From the NCBI RefSeq assembly GCF_006439335.1, contig NZ_SAWY01000038.1, forward strand, positions 62,001-126,000: a DNA stretch of 64,000 nt, read 5' to 3'. A program made the translations under genes and the position numbers. The DNA comes from Litorilituus lipolyticus. Lineage in GTDB: Bacteria; Pseudomonadota; Gammaproteobacteria; Enterobacterales; Alteromonadaceae. How positions within the stretch are numbered: the stretch's first letter is position 1; each line of letters opens with the position of its first letter. A model generated the notes under the pieces. The model was not told where the DNA came from. It worked only from the letters and a program-made list of their open reading frames with translations, and searched no databases. Positions 26,242 to 37,553 of this stretch are shown here, in pieces.

Positions 26242-29112
26242 TTAATGACAAAATACAGGTTCTAATCGAGACAAGAGTGGTAACTCATCTACGGTTAGTT
26301 GACCTAATTGTAACCATTGCGCAAAATCTTTCGGTAAATTTATTGAGCCACCTGATTGCATCTGTTGTTGCATTAACTGTACTTGAACAGCCATACGCTC
26401 GTTTTGGTACTCTTGTGGAGAATCAATTTGCGCTAGCACTTCTATTTCTAGCGTTTTAGTTTCTCGCTGCTTAGCTTCAACTCCTTTAGATTGTACTAAA
26501 CATTCTGATAGTCGCTTTTGCCAAATAGGTAATAAGTCTGCAAAGCCCTGCTGTTCATCTAGTTGGTTTGGAGAAAACTCTTTATTGATAAACGCTTTCA
26601 ACAAACCAAAAAGTGATTGCCAGTTTTGTTTATCTGCTTTGATATTAATTTCTTGTTCTGTTTCGTTTAAAAGCGTCAGAAAATCATCCACTTGTTTTAG
26701 TACACTTTTCAAAACAGGTTTATTTGATAAAACATCTTCATGTAACGCTAAAGTTTCTACTTTTAAAGACTTTAAAACGCTAAGCGGTTCAGCATTACCT
26801 TTATTGAATTGACTTTGTAGCTCATTCAACTTCTGAAATAACTCTTCTTCTAACTGTATTTGAACTTGCTGTTGCTCAGCTTTGACTTCATCACGTTTAG
26901 CGAAAATCACATCGTTCACTTTTCTAAACTGCTGCCATAATTTATTTTCATTATGTGCACCGGAAAATCCGATATTACGCCATTGTTTTTGATACTGCTT
27001 TACGTTCTCAATCGCTTGAAAAACATTTTCATTTGACGTTTCTTTTTCTGCTTTATCTATTAACTGCTTTTTCTCAGTCATATTTTTAAGATGAAATTCT
27101 TTAATGATTGCTTTTAAAGGCTGAATTAATTGTTTAAATTCATCATTTAATGGCCGATAAACTGATCTATCAACTTCACCTGCGTCAGACCAATGTTGTT
27201 GAAGTTTATTTACCTGTGCATCTAACTCTTTAAAATCAATTTCTTGATTCTTCTCAGTGTTGGTATTTTGAGCGAGCGCTCTTGCTTGCTGTAAAATGTC
27301 CTCACGCTTAGTTAAATGAAGAGCCCTGACTTTTTCTTGCTCGGCATAGAATAATCTACATGGGCCAAATGCTTGTTCACATGCTTCATTAAATTGCTCA
27401 TTCAATTGATGATCAATTGCTTCATCGGCATGACCAAGTAAATTCCATTGCTTTCTAAACGCCTTCACTTTTGCAGCTTGATCATTCGGGTTATCTAGAG
27501 GTGAATCAACAAGACTTTGAATTTGTTCTAAAAGCTCCTGCTTTCTTGGTGTGGCTATATAGTGTTCCCAATCATTTAATTCGGAAATTTTTTCACTTAC
27601 CTGACTATAATCACGCTGAAGTTGTGCTTGCTGCTTTTCAGACAGTAAAACGTATTGTTTATTAACGCCTTTAAATAAACCAAAACAAACTTTATATTTT
27701 CCTTGTGATAGCAAACGTTTAACATCCAGTAGTTTTTTCCTAACCTGTGAAAATATCTGTTTTTGCTCATTTTGTAATGGCAATAAGGTACTCTTCCAAG
27801 AATTGTTAATTTCTTGATAAGCTTCCAAAATTGATTCAGGTAGAATACCTGAAGACATATTCTCAACTTGTCGCCACTCAGCAAGCCATTTTGAAAACAA
27901 ATTCTGCTTTTCATTTAACTCAATAATGTCACTTGGTAAAGCCAGTTGAGACATCTTAGAGATCAAGTGCGTTGCTTTAGTAACCGACTCAGCAATTTCT
28001 GGTAGTTTGGTTAGTTTTTCATGAATTAAATTAAGTTCATTTAATAAAGCGCTTTGCTCTTGTTTATTTAATACCGAGCTGTGAATATCTTTTTGAATTT
28101 GATCTAGAGAATCTCTAAAGACTTGCTGATTAAATTCCTGACTTTCAAAAACCGCTTTAGTAATCGCTTTATTTAATGATACCAATTGTTCATTAAACAT
28201 TTTACTGGCTTGATGTTTTTGATCTGAAAGTTGTTTAGCGATTTGCTCTTGCTGGTAATTCTCTGCTTTGGCAGTAAAAATCTTTGCCAACTGCTTATTA
28301 ATACCTTCAAATTTCTCGTTTAATAATTCTTGGTCGGCCGTTAATAAATAATTGAAATCTACTTGAGCGCTCTGCCATTGCGCTTCGAGTTCCGCTTTTT
28401 TCGCTAAATAAGTTTCGTAAGAGACGATATCTTTAAGGGCTAATAATTTTGACAGGATTAGATTAACTTGTTTCTTAATTTTAATCGGTTTTTCTTTAGC
28501 CTGTTGTTGCGCAAAAAGCTTGTCATTAATTACTTGGCTAATAATATCAATTGACGATTTCTTTAGTAGCTTCTCAAGGATCGTTGCATCATCACATTCA
28601 TCAACTAGCGTTTTTTGAATTTTCTCATTTTGATGATGAGTAAATACATTTACAACAAATTGCTGATAGCTTTTACCTTGTTGCTGTTTTTTCTCTTTTA
28701 TAAGATCAAATAAAGTAAAAACAACATCACTTGATTGCTCTAACGCTAACCAAGACTCTAATTCAGAAATAGTTAATACTTCATTAGATTGAATGAAAGT
28801 CAGCTTTTCATCACTACTTAACTTTATCTCATGCTCATTATGTAAAACTAATAGCAGCTGTTTTTTGGCGAACTCTTTAATTTTTTTAAGTGAGTTGTGG
28901 TTATAAGCGTTTAGGTAGTCATCAAATGAATTTAGTTTGATTAAAGCGGCTTTTCTAACAAGCTCACTTTCATCATTTGTATATAAGTCACAAAGCACTT
29001 GCTTTTGAGCTGGTTCGTTACATGAAAGTTCATTTTGAATAGCACTAATTCTGGTTGCGCTTTGTTTACTTTGCCAGTTATTTTTACTTTTAAATAATGA
29101 AGAGAAAATCAT
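26242..29112 (-). CDS. Large DUF349-repeat protein
   Basis: A 956-residue, highly charged and Gln/Lys-rich protein with long helical coiled-coil stretches and no membrane segment. DUF349-type repeats are recognisable by recurring W-x4-G/A and FR..N/AC patterns, for example KAFRKQWNLLGHADEAIDHQLNEQF (in part) near residue 560, QQHWSDAGEVDRSVYRPLNDEF near 640 and KQWRNIGFSGAHNENKLWQQFRKVND (in part) near 715. The N-terminal 120 residues look like short helical repeats. The role of DUF349 proteins is not established. It follows yeaC by 40 bases in a probable three-gene unit. Confidence 0.85.
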   Translation of the reverse strand: MIFSSLFKSKNNWQSKQSATRISAIQNELSCNEPAQKQVLCDLYTNDESELVRKAALIKLNSFDDYLNAYNHNSLKKIKEFAKKQLLLVLHNEHEIKLSSDEKLTFIQSNEVLTISELESWLALEQSSDVVFTLFDLIKEKKQQQGKSYQQFVVNVFTHHQNEKIQKTLVDECDDATILEKLLKKSSIDIISQVINDKLFAQQQAKEKPIKIKKQVNLILSKLLALKDIVSYETYLAKKAELEAQWQSAQVDFNYLLTADQELLNEKFEGINKQLAKIFTAKAENYQQEQIAKQLSDQKHQASKMFNEQLVSLNKAITKAVFESQEFNQQVFRDSLDQIQKDIHSSVLNKQEQSALLNELNLIHEKLTKLPEIAESVTKATHLISKMSQLALPSDIIELNEKQNLFSKWLAEWRQVENMSSGILPESILEAYQEINNSWKSTLLPLQNEQKQIFSQVRKKLLDVKRLLSQGKYKVCFGLFKGVNKQYVLLSEKQQAQLQRDYSQVSEKISELNDWEHYIATPRKQELLEQIQSLVDSPLDNPNDQAAKVKAFRKQWNLLGHADEAIDHQLNEQFNEACEQAFGPCRLFYAEQEKVRALHLTKREDILQQARALAQNTNTEKNQEIDFKELDAQVNKLQQHWSDAGEVDRSVYRPLNDEFKQLIQPLKAIIKEFHLKNMTEKKQLIDKAEKETSNENVFQAIENVKQYQKQWRNIGFSGAHNENKLWQQFRKVNDVIFAKRDEVKAEQQQVQIQLEEELFQKLNELQSQFNKGNAEPLSVLKSLKVETLALHEDVLSNKPVLKSVLKQVDDFLTLLNETEQEINIKADKQNWQSLFGLLKAFINKEFSPNQLDEQQGFADLLPIWQKRLSECLVQSKGVEAKQRETKTLEIEVLAQIDSPQEYQNERMAVQVQLMQQQMQSGGSINLPKDFAQWLQLGQLTVDELPLLSRLEPVFCH

Positions 29113-29152
29113 AAATTATGTTCACTGTTGTACTAATGAATGTTATTAAAAA

Positions 29153-29500
29153 TCAAATTTCAGTAAATCGAGCAATGTTGATATCTTTAGCTAGATAAAC
29201 TTCATCTTCAGGTTTAGCGGGTTTTTCACATGGTGTTATCTCACCATCTTTGTTCTCATTGGAAAATTCAGCCTTGAGTTGGCGCTTATTTTTCTCAACG
29301 ATTTGACCATCTGAACCAATTGTTAGCATTTGATCATTATCAAGATGTCTTGCTTGGTATGCCATAGTTAACTGTAATGCTGTTTGACGTTGTGCTTGCT
29401 CTACTGTTGTACCTTCAGGCCATTTACCTGTTTCAGCAGCACATTTTAATCGTAAATACATGTCTTCAGACATGTGGTCTATAGTTTGTAATAAATCCAT
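29153..29500 (-). CDS. yeaC: YeaC family protein (DUF1315)
   Basis: A 115-residue protein. The N-terminal 75 residues carry the DUF1315 signature: TIDHMSEDMYLRLKCAAETGKWPEGT.. (in part) then ALQLTMAYQARHL. The C-terminal part is variable and acidic, ending in a Pro/Glu-rich stretch. Function unknown in all species. It begins two bases after the zinc-ribbon gene and is followed by the DUF349 gene, which suggests a shared transcript. Confidence 0.87.
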   Translation of the reverse strand: MDLLQTIDHMSEDMYLRLKCAAETGKWPEGTTVEQAQRQTALQLTMAYQARHLDNDQMLTIGSDGQIVEKNKRQLKAEFSNENKDGEITPCEKPAKPEDEVYLAKDINIARFTEI

Positions 29501-29502
29501 AT

Positions 29503-29832
29503 TTAATTACTTTTACGTTTAGTGAATAACAACATAACTCGTATGACAATATACATGATAAAGCCAATTGCAGCGCAACCTATGGCAATGTTATGTCTAA
29601 ATGAACCGGGTTCAACATTATCAAAGTACATCATGAAAAAGCCACCACAAAATAAGATCATGGCAATAAATGAGTAGTTCATTAAGCGTTGTGCTTTATT
29701 TATCCGGTCGATTTTCTTTAACGTCGACATTTTATCGGCGTCTAAACCTTGTAAATCAAGCTGGCAATGAGAGCAAACTTTTGCTTTATCTGATATTTTC
29801 TTTTTACAACCCGGGCAACTGATGACAGCCAT
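29503..29832 (-). CDS. Zinc-ribbon membrane protein
   Basis: A 109-residue protein: an N-terminal zinc ribbon with two CxxC pairs (SCPGCKKKISDKAKVCSHCQ), a linker, then two membrane helices (about 52-70 and 82-102) and a basic tail. The ribbon would lie in the cytosol. I do not recognise a specific function. It is first in the unit with yeaC and the DUF349 gene. Confidence 0.75.
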   Translation of the reverse strand: MAVISCPGCKKKISDKAKVCSHCQLDLQGLDADKMSTLKKIDRINKAQRLMNYSFIAMILFCGGFFMMYFDNVEPGSFRHNIAIGCAAIGFIMYIVIRVMLLFTKRKSN

Positions 29833-29960
29833 ACTTCTACCTTTTTATAAGCCCATTTTTAGCAAAGATTATACCTGACAAGTATTACCATTTCACTAAT
29901 GAAGCAACAGCAATTGATAAATGCTTAATAGAGGTCAATTTTAAAACTGTAGGTAAAAAA

Positions 29961-29985
29961 AAAGCTACCTCATTGAGGTAGCTTT
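29961..29985 (-). terminator. Terminator of the AGCS symporter gene
   Basis: An 11-bp stem AAAGCTACCTC / GAGGTAGCTTT with loop ATT; the adjoining A run (29955-29963) becomes a U run on the minus strand. Confidence 0.88.
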
Positions 29986-30008
29986 CTTACTAGCAAACAG
30001 TTAGTGAA

Positions 30009-31514
30009 TTAAGTCTCTGATTTTTCACTACTAGACTTTTCTAGTCTTTCTTCCCAAAATGTCGCATTTTCTATGCCTAACGCTTTTGGATCAAATGTGA
30101 AGTGCTCAACACCTTCATCTTGCTGCCTTTCATAGTCTTTAAGTGCTTTGAGTGCAGGTTTAGACATAAAGAATATTATGATGATACCAATAATATTTAA
30201 CCATGCCATTAAGCCAACACCTATATCGCCCATTCCCCAAGCAATATTTGCGGCTTTAACTGTGCCATAAAAGGTTGCTGAGATGATAATGACTTTTAAA
30301 ATAAAAATAGCCGCAGGTAATTTTAAAGTTCGTTTAATGTAATAAACATTATTCTCTGCGATGAAGTAATACGCTAGTAGCGTTGTAAAAGCAAAGAAGA
30401 ATAATGCCAGCGCTACAAATGGTTTACCTACACCAGTGAAAACACTATCAACAGCAAGTTGAGTATAAGCAGGACCGTTAGTAATAACATCAGCCGCCAA
30501 GTTTTGTACGATGAAGGCATCACCCACACCATGAACGTTATATGTACCAGTAATTAGGATCATGAATGCAGTTGCTGAACAAACGAATAAAGTATCAATA
30601 TACACAGAAAATGCTTGAACAAGACCTTGCTGTGCTGGGTGTTCTACTTCAGCAGCCGCTGCAGCATGAGGGCCAGTACCTTGCCCTGCTTCGTTAGAAT
30701 AAACGCCGCGTTTAACACCCCAACCAATTGCAGCGCCAACACCTGCCATAGGAGTAAATGCATCACCAATGATAAGCATAACAACTCTTGGAAGTTGATC
30801 GATGTTTAAGCCAATTATGATAAGAGAGATAAGAATATAAGCCAACGCCATAAATGGCACGACTACTTGAGTGAAATGAGCAATACGTTTAATACCGCCA
30901 AATATAATAAATCCAAGTAATAAAACTATAGCGGTTGCAGTGTATAGTTTGGCATAGCTTATCATGCCAAAAGCAGTAGACATAACTGCTTCACCACCAA
31001 AGACTTGTTCTATCGCTGTGCCAATGGTATTTGATTGAACCATAGGTAACATGATACCGGTTGCAATAATTGTCGCTATAGCAAAAACCCATGCATACCA
31101 TTTTTGCCCCATTGCTTTCTCAATGTAATACGCAGGACCACCATGATATTTTCCATCATGCTCTTCTTTGTATATTTGAGCATTGGTTGATTCAATGTAC
31201 GCGGTTGCAGCGCCAAAAAAGGCCACTATCCACATCCAAAAAACAGCGCCTGGGCCACCAAACCCTATAGCAGCGGCCACACCAGCAATATTACCCGCCC
31301 CAACTCGGCCAGATAATGAAACCGCAAGCGCTTGGAAAGAAGAGATCCCCTGCTCTGAAGATTTACCCGACATTAATAGTCGCCACATTTCTGAAAAATG
31401 TCTAACTTGAACAAAGCGAGTGACTACAGTAAAAAATAACCCTGCACCTAAACATAAATATATCAGAGCTGAACTCCAGATATATCCATTTATCGTATTT
31501 ACAATTTCTTGCAC
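30009..31514 (-). CDS. Sodium:alanine (AGCS family) symporter
   Basis: A 501-residue inner-membrane transporter taking up alanine or glycine with sodium. About ten to eleven helices are visible. Family motifs include VSLSGRVGAGNIAGVAAAIGFGGPGAVFWMW (in part) near residue 67, NAQIYKEEHDGKYHGGPAYYIEKAMG (in part), and GWGVKRGVYSNEAGQGTGPHAAAAA (in part) near 264. The C-terminus is acidic. It is monocistronic. In this window ald, which breaks alanine down, makes an obvious functional match but is 10 kb away. Confidence 0.94.
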   Translation of the reverse strand: MQEIVNTINGYIWSSALIYLCLGAGLFFTVVTRFVQVRHFSEMWRLLMSGKSSEQGISSFQALAVSLSGRVGAGNIAGVAAAIGFGGPGAVFWMWIVAFFGAATAYIESTNAQIYKEEHDGKYHGGPAYYIEKAMGQKWYAWVFAIATIIATGIMLPMVQSNTIGTAIEQVFGGEAVMSTAFGMISYAKLYTATAIVLLLGFIIFGGIKRIAHFTQVVVPFMALAYILISLIIIGLNIDQLPRVVMLIIGDAFTPMAGVGAAIGWGVKRGVYSNEAGQGTGPHAAAAAEVEHPAQQGLVQAFSVYIDTLFVCSATAFMILITGTYNVHGVGDAFIVQNLAADVITNGPAYTQLAVDSVFTGVGKPFVALALFFFAFTTLLAYYFIAENNVYYIKRTLKLPAAIFILKVIIISATFYGTVKAANIAWGMGDIGVGLMAWLNIIGIIIIFFMSKPALKALKDYERQQDEGVEHFTFDPKALGIENATFWEERLEKSSSEKSET

Positions 31515-31587
31515 AAATAACTCCCACTATCTTATTTTTTATTATTATTATTTACATTTAAGGTTCATGAGCCTTAAGTGTAAACAA

Positions 31588-31627
31588 AAAAGCAATAGGT
31601 CTAACAAATTTAAAACCTATTGCTTTT
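31588..31627 (-). terminator. Terminator of the M14 carboxypeptidase gene
   Basis: A 13-bp perfect stem AAAAGCAATAGGT / ACCTATTGCTTTT with a 14-base loop, and an A run that gives U residues on the minus strand. Confidence 0.85.
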
Positions 31628-31669
31628 ATCTTTTTATATCGCTTATTTCACTAAATAGCAATGCAGCGA

Positions 31670-32812
31670 TTAACGTAATTCATCAACCATGTGATATATT
31701 CCCGTTAAGAAATCACGGCCTAACAAGCTACTGCGAGTATCAGACCAACCCACACTATAATCTGGCAGTAAATCATTATCTTTAAATGGCATTTCTACAG
31801 TGTAAGCTAAACATTTAAATTGATTGCCAACCCAGTTTGTACCGACAGTAGGGTTAGCTTTGCCCGGCTCGTCTTTATCATAACCACGCTCATCTTGAAA
31901 TTCTGGAGTAATTGCTAATAAGATTTCTTTGAATTTATCTTCAAGCGCTTTATGGCGTTCATCATAGGCAACAACACCTTCACAACCTGCTAAAAAGTTT
32001 ACTGGAAGCGCTTCATCGCCATGGATATCTAAAAACATATCCACGCCAGTAACTAACATTTTTTCGCGAACTAAATAAACTTCTGGGCTTCGTTCCATTG
32101 TCGGAGTTAACCATTCGCGATTTAAATTAGCGCCAACAGCATTTGTTCTTAGGTGACCACGAACACTACCATCTGGGTTCATATTCGGTACAACATAAAA
32201 CACAGCTTTATTAAGTAATGCTCTAGCTACGCCATCATCTTCATCAAGTAACCTATCAATAAAACCTTCAATAAACCACTCAGCCATGGTTTCACCAGGA
32301 TGTTGACGAGCGGTTAACCAAATAACGCGCTTACCCTCACCTTCTTCACCGATTTTCAAGAGACTCATATCTCTACCATCTAAAGTTTGTCCTAAAACTT
32401 CTAGACGACAATCCAGCTGTAATTGCGCGCTATGAAGTAAATCTTGATGTCTTTCATAACTATAAGGCGAGAAATAAGCAAAATATACTGAATCATATTC
32501 TGGCGTTAAGGTAATAGTTAATTTTTCCCCGTCATAGGAAGTAGGTACTCTAAACCAGTGGTCACGATCGTATGAAGCAACCGCTTGATAATCTTCCCAC
32601 CCCTCAACATAAGCTGCTTTACCTGCGTTATTCAAATGAATTACATGTTCAACAGACTCATTGTCTGCACTTACATCTGCTTGTAATTTAAAGTGAAACC
32701 ATTGGAAAAATTCAGATTGGTTGTCATGTTTAATTTCAAGTTGAATATTATCTGGAGAAGTCGCATCGATGACACGAATATTACCACTATCAAAGTTATC
32801 AGAAATTTGCAT
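31670..32812 (-). CDS. M14-family zinc carboxypeptidase (cytosolic-type)
   Basis: A 380-residue protein with no signal sequence, built like the cytosolic carboxypeptidases: an N-terminal beta-rich domain (about 1-135) and an M14 domain. Zinc ligands are H171 and E174 (QHPGETMAEW) and H264 (DIHGDE), and the catalytic Glu is E340 (YTVEMPF). NPDGSVRGHLRTNAVGANLNREW (in part) near 212 is the substrate-binding stretch. Bacterial members of this group are little studied; the peptide substrate is unknown. It stands alone, with terminator behind it. Confidence 0.91.
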   Translation of the reverse strand: MQISDNFDSGNIRVIDATSPDNIQLEIKHDNQSEFFQWFHFKLQADVSADNESVEHVIHLNNAGKAAYVEGWEDYQAVASYDRDHWFRVPTSYDGEKLTITLTPEYDSVYFAYFSPYSYERHQDLLHSAQLQLDCRLEVLGQTLDGRDMSLLKIGEEGEGKRVIWLTARQHPGETMAEWFIEGFIDRLLDEDDGVARALLNKAVFYVVPNMNPDGSVRGHLRTNAVGANLNREWLTPTMERSPEVYLVREKMLVTGVDMFLDIHGDEALPVNFLAGCEGVVAYDERHKALEDKFKEILLAITPEFQDERGYDKDEPGKANPTVGTNWVGNQFKCLAYTVEMPFKDNDLLPDYSVGWSDTRSSLLGRDFLTGIYHMVDELR

Positions 32813-32949
32813 ATTTATTAGTTCACAATGTTAATAATGAAAGTAACAGTGTACACAAACAAGGGGTAGATCACTACTATTGGCAGGCATATTGATTAAC
32901 AGAAACCAATATCTAATTGATAATATAACTCAACAGAGTAAATATATAA

Positions 32950-33453
32950 TTACAGAAGCAGTGTACGTAAATACAAGCCTAGCTCAGTACTGTAACCAAG
33001 AGAGCGAGCAATAATTTTATTGTCCATATCAATAACATAGTAGCTTGGGTAAGCCGTAATAGCATATTGCTGCTTTAATTGTTCATTACCAAAAATCACC
33101 GGGAATGTTAATTGATGTTGGCTAATAAAATCATACACTGCCTGTTGTGAAGTAAAGTCTAACGCAACCGCGATAACATTCACATGACGGTTATTTTCAA
33201 AAATGGACTGTAGATTACTGATACTTGCATGACAAATTTGGCACCAAGGCGCAAAGAAATAAACAACAGTTGTTTTATCTTGGGCTTCAATAGATATTAA
33301 TTCTCCCGTGGTTGAAGTGAACTGTTTGCTTTCAACCGGTGATAACTGTTTCACTTGAGTATTCTTATCGAGCATACTCATTTCTCTCAGTGAAGAGAGT
33401 AAAATAAAAGCCGCGACAAAAAATAGGCCTTGTAAAATTAAACTACGTAACAA
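32950..33453 (-). CDS. Membrane-anchored thioredoxin-fold protein (TlpA-like)
   Basis: A 167-residue protein with an N-terminal membrane anchor (about 5-22) and a periplasmic thioredoxin-like domain. The redox pair is C71/C74 in APWCQICHAS, and the cis-proline region is TAYPSYYVID. The translation starts at a TTG, chosen because AAGGAG lies six bases upstream and no ATG precedes the anchor. It may reduce or exchange disulfides on periplasmic proteins; the partner is unknown. It is upstream of the M14 gene on the same strand with a 137-base gap. Confidence 0.85.
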   Translation of the reverse strand: MLRSLILQGLFFVAAFILLSSLREMSMLDKNTQVKQLSPVESKQFTSTTGELISIEAQDKTTVVYFFAPWCQICHASISNLQSIFENNRHVNVIAVALDFTSQQAVYDFISQHQLTFPVIFGNEQLKQQYAITAYPSYYVIDMDNKIIARSLGYSTELGLYLRTLLL

Positions 33454-33545
33454 ATTGGTCTCCTTTAAAAACTACATTCATAAAGACCCTATTTAGCCCA
33501 GATAAATTGCACAAATATTGAAGTATAAATTTCACATAAAAAAAA

Positions 33546-33570
33546 AGCTGATAACAAGTGTTACCAGCTT
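33546..33570 (-). terminator. Terminator of the serS-side operon
   Basis: A stem AAGCTG-A-TAAC / GTTA-C-CAGCTT with a short loop, one mismatch, and a flanking A run that becomes a U run on the minus strand, just after the serS stop. Confidence 0.75.
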
Positions 33571-33590
33571 CATTTTTAAATCAAGTTAGC

Positions 33591-34877
<1,287 letters not shown>

Positions 34878-34902
34878 TCACGTAAATTTTTAATATATAA
34901 AG

Positions 34903-35304
34903 TTATTTAGCTAAGGTTGTTACAAGATATAAGCCAAATCCTGCAGCGGCAATACACAAACTCACATTTAAAAGTATGTTTAATGCGGCCTTAACTGCTT
35001 CACCTTGTTGTAAAAGGAGCAAGGTATCTAATGAAAAGGTTGAAAAAGTAGTAAAAGCACCTAAAAAACCAATTCCAATCAATGTTCTGTGCACGCTAAT
35101 ATCTAGAATTTCATGTTCTATTAATTGATAAAGCACACCCATTATAAACGAGCCCGTGATATTAACCAGCAATGTAGCAAAAGGGAACCCCTTTCCTAGC
35201 CAATTTAACACTAATTGTGAAATATAAAATCTTAAGCTAGCACCACAGGCACCACCAAGAGCGACAAAGGCATATAAAGTGAAATTACTTATAGCGCTGC
35301 TCAT
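34903..35304 (-). CDS. crcB: Fluoride channel CrcB/Fluc
   Basis: A 133-residue protein with four membrane helices, which as a dual-topology dimer exports fluoride. The diagnostic [13 protein letters not shown] segment (helix 3 Phe box) is near residue 76 and [10 protein letters not shown] near 17. AAGGAA precedes the ATG. The start overlaps the rarA stop by 20 bases, so the two are translationally coupled. No fluoride riboswitch is seen. It lies between rarA and serS. Confidence 0.95.
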   Translation of the reverse strand: MSSAISNFTLYAFVALGGACGASLRFYISQLVLNWLGKGFPFATLLVNITGSFIMGVLYQLIEHEILDISVHRTLIGIGFLGAFTTFSTFSLDTLLLLQQGEAVKAALNILLNVSLCIAAAGFGLYLVTTLAK

Positions 35305-36769
35305 GACTTTCCTTATTTAATTGCTTTAAATAATTCAACTTTTCTTTAAGCTGTTTTTCTAGCCCCCTATCTGTAGGCTGATAAAATTGTGTATATTCAT
35401 CATGGCTTTGAGCTAAAGCTTCCGGAAAATAATCTTCACCAGCAGCAAATGCATTTAGCTCATCATGTGCATAACGATATTCTTGTCCATGACCTAAAGA
35501 TTTTGTTAATTCACTGGTCGCATTTTTAAGATGATCGGGTACATCTAATTCACTGGTTTGTTTCGCAATGGCTAATGCTTGTTTAAATGCAGTATAAACA
35601 GCATTACTTTTAGGCGCTAAAGCCAGGTAAACAGCAGCTTGTGCTATAGCTCGCTCTCCTTCGCTAGGACCAACACGTTGAAAGGTGTCCCATGCATTTA
35701 TTGCTAGTTGCATTGCCCTAGGATCGGCGTTGCCTATATCTTCACTGGCAATAGCTAGTAAGCGACGAGCTACGTATAATGGGTCACCTCCAGCATTTAA
35801 TATGCGAGCATACCAATATAGAGCAGCATCAGGGCTGGAGCCTCTAACTGATTTATGAAAAGCACTGATCAAATCATAAAAAGCGTCACCACCTTTATCA
35901 TATACAGCAATTTTACTTCCTGAAATCTGACTAATTAATTTTAGAGTAATTTCTATATTATTGACTTGAGTGCTCTGCTGCTCATTCTCTTCAAAAGTTG
36001 AAGTTAAACTATCTACGCAGTTTTCTACCAGGTTTAATAGACGTCTAGCATCACCATCTGCTCTTTTTATCAAGCTCAGCTTAACCTCTTCAGTAATATG
36101 CAAGCATATGCTTTGATCATTTTGATAATAATCAACAGCATTTAATAACACGAGCAATAGTTCATCATTGTTAAGCTTTTTAAGTGTATAAACACGTGCC
36201 CTAGATAATATTGCACGATTTAATTCAAACGCTGGGTTTTCTGTGGTTGCCCCAATAAAGATAATAGTGCCATCTTCAATGTGTGGTAAAAAGGCATCTT
36301 GCTGGGCTTTATTAAAACGATGTACCTCATCGACAAATAATACGGTTTTATTTTTCTTATCAGTGGTTTTTCCGTGTATTCTCTGTTTAGCATTTTCTAT
36401 AGCTAGACGAATATCTTTTATACCTGAGGTGACTGCTGATATTCTTTCGATAGCAGCATCCGAATGTTGTGCAATAATTTCCGCTAAGGTCGTTTTGCCT
36501 GTACCTGGCGGTCCCCAAAATATTAAGGAGTGGCAGTGTCCCTGTTCAATTGCATGTCGTAAAGGAGTACCTTCACCAAGGATATGCTGTTGGCCAATAT
36601 ATTGTTTAAGGTTTTCAGGGCGTAATTTAGCTGCAAGGGGTTGATAACTACTTTTAAGGTGTTGCTGATTAACGGCTGACTCTTTTACCGAGGCAAACTC
36701 ATCGCCAAAGTCTAAAGACTCCGTCATCGGTAGTTTATCAGTATTACCGGTATTATCGCTTGTCTTCAA
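35285..36769 (-). CDS. rarA: Replication-associated recombination protein A (MgsA/RarA)
   Basis: A 494-residue AAA+ ATPase that acts at stalled replication forks. Walker A is [12 protein letters not shown] near residue 89; Walker B is [10 protein letters not shown]; the sensor region [11 protein letters not shown] follows. The C-terminal tetramerisation part ends normally. The listed start is a TTG with AAGG eight bases upstream, overlapping the lolA end by 17 bases; an ATG at 36727 gives [11 protein letters not shown], closer to the E. coli N-terminus but without SD. Start is uncertain by 14 codons. Confidence 0.94.
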   Translation of the reverse strand: MKTSDNTGNTDKLPMTESLDFGDEFASVKESAVNQQHLKSSYQPLAAKLRPENLKQYIGQQHILGEGTPLRHAIEQGHCHSLIFWGPPGTGKTTLAEIIAQHSDAAIERISAVTSGIKDIRLAIENAKQRIHGKTTDKKNKTVLFVDEVHRFNKAQQDAFLPHIEDGTIIFIGATTENPAFELNRAILSRARVYTLKKLNNDELLLVLLNAVDYYQNDQSICLHITEEVKLSLIKRADGDARRLLNLVENCVDSLTSTFEENEQQSTQVNNIEITLKLISQISGSKIAVYDKGGDAFYDLISAFHKSVRGSSPDAALYWYARILNAGGDPLYVARRLLAIASEDIGNADPRAMQLAINAWDTFQRVGPSEGERAIAQAAVYLALAPKSNAVYTAFKQALAIAKQTSELDVPDHLKNATSELTKSLGHGQEYRYAHDELNAFAAGEDYFPEALAQSHDEYTQFYQPTDRGLEKQLKEKLNYLKQLNKESHEQRYK

Positions 36770-37445
36770 GTCTCACACCTTCTGGCACAGTAAAAGAAAA
36801 CAGTGAATTTGCAGGCTCTGTTGCTTTATTAAAATCTGATAACGTTATTTCACTCGTTTGGCCTGTGGCATCTGCAAATGAAAACTGCGTTAGTTCATTA
36901 CCATTAAAGATGATAGTTAAATGCTTAATCTGACTATTCTCTTGCTTAGCTTTAACCATAAAACCGTCTTTAATCATATTGCCTTGGTTATCTGCTAATA
37001 AAGTAACATCATAATGTTGCCATAAGGCTTCATCGTTATTTGTTAATAATAAAATTGGAGTGTTTTTAATAGCAGAATTTAAACTGTATGCGGTAACTTG
37101 CTCAATAAATGGGTCATAAAACCAAAGGCTTTCCCCATCGCTGATAATTAACGTTTCATCAGGCTCAGTTGTTTGCCAATGTACAAGGCTGGGCTTTTTA
37201 ATTGAAATATTACCTGCTCCAGTTTGAATCAACTCACCATCAACACTTTTAATACTTTGCTCAAAGTTAGCTGAAAAATAATCAACAGAAGCCAGCTTTG
37301 TCATTAGTGCTTGCTTAGTTTGTTCACTTTGATTGCTATGTATGGTCGAATTTATGGTAATTTGCTCTGCAAGTAATGGAGAGTTAACCGTAAATGTTAA
37401 CGCGATCGATAAGGCACTTGTGTTAAACCATTGGGATATTTTCAT
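36753..37445 (-). CDS. lolA: Outer-membrane lipoprotein carrier LolA
   Basis: A 230-residue periplasmic chaperone that ferries lipoproteins from LolCDE to LolB. A signal sequence covers about residues 1-26 (LALTF..SPLLA). The mature part has the half-barrel features: [44 protein letters not shown] (in part). It overlaps rarA by 17 bases, as part of the conserved ftsK-lolA-rarA-serS order. Weak SD at the ATG. Confidence 0.95.
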   Translation of the reverse strand: MKISQWFNTSALSIALTFTVNSPLLAEQITINSTIHSNQSEQTKQALMTKLASVDYFSANFEQSIKSVDGELIQTGAGNISIKKPSLVHWQTTEPDETLIISDGESLWFYDPFIEQVTAYSLNSAIKNTPILLLTNNDEALWQHYDVTLLADNQGNMIKDGFMVKAKQENSQIKHLTIIFNGNELTQFSFADATGQTSEITLSDFNKATEPANSLFSFTVPEGVRLEDKR

Positions 37446-37494
37446 ATGAATACTTTATTTACTTTTATACTTTAATTAATAAGATGATTGATTC

Positions 37495-37541
37495 AAACTG
37501 AACAGAGGCTGAATAATGGTTACTCATCTATTGTTCAGTTT
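37495..37541 (-). terminator. Inverted repeat between ftsK and lolA
   Basis: AAACTGAACA and TGTTCAGTTT (10 bp) are separated by 27 bases just after the ftsK stop. It may end part of the ftsK transcript; the long loop lowers confidence. Confidence 0.4.
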
Positions 37542-37553
37542 TTAGTTGTTCTG

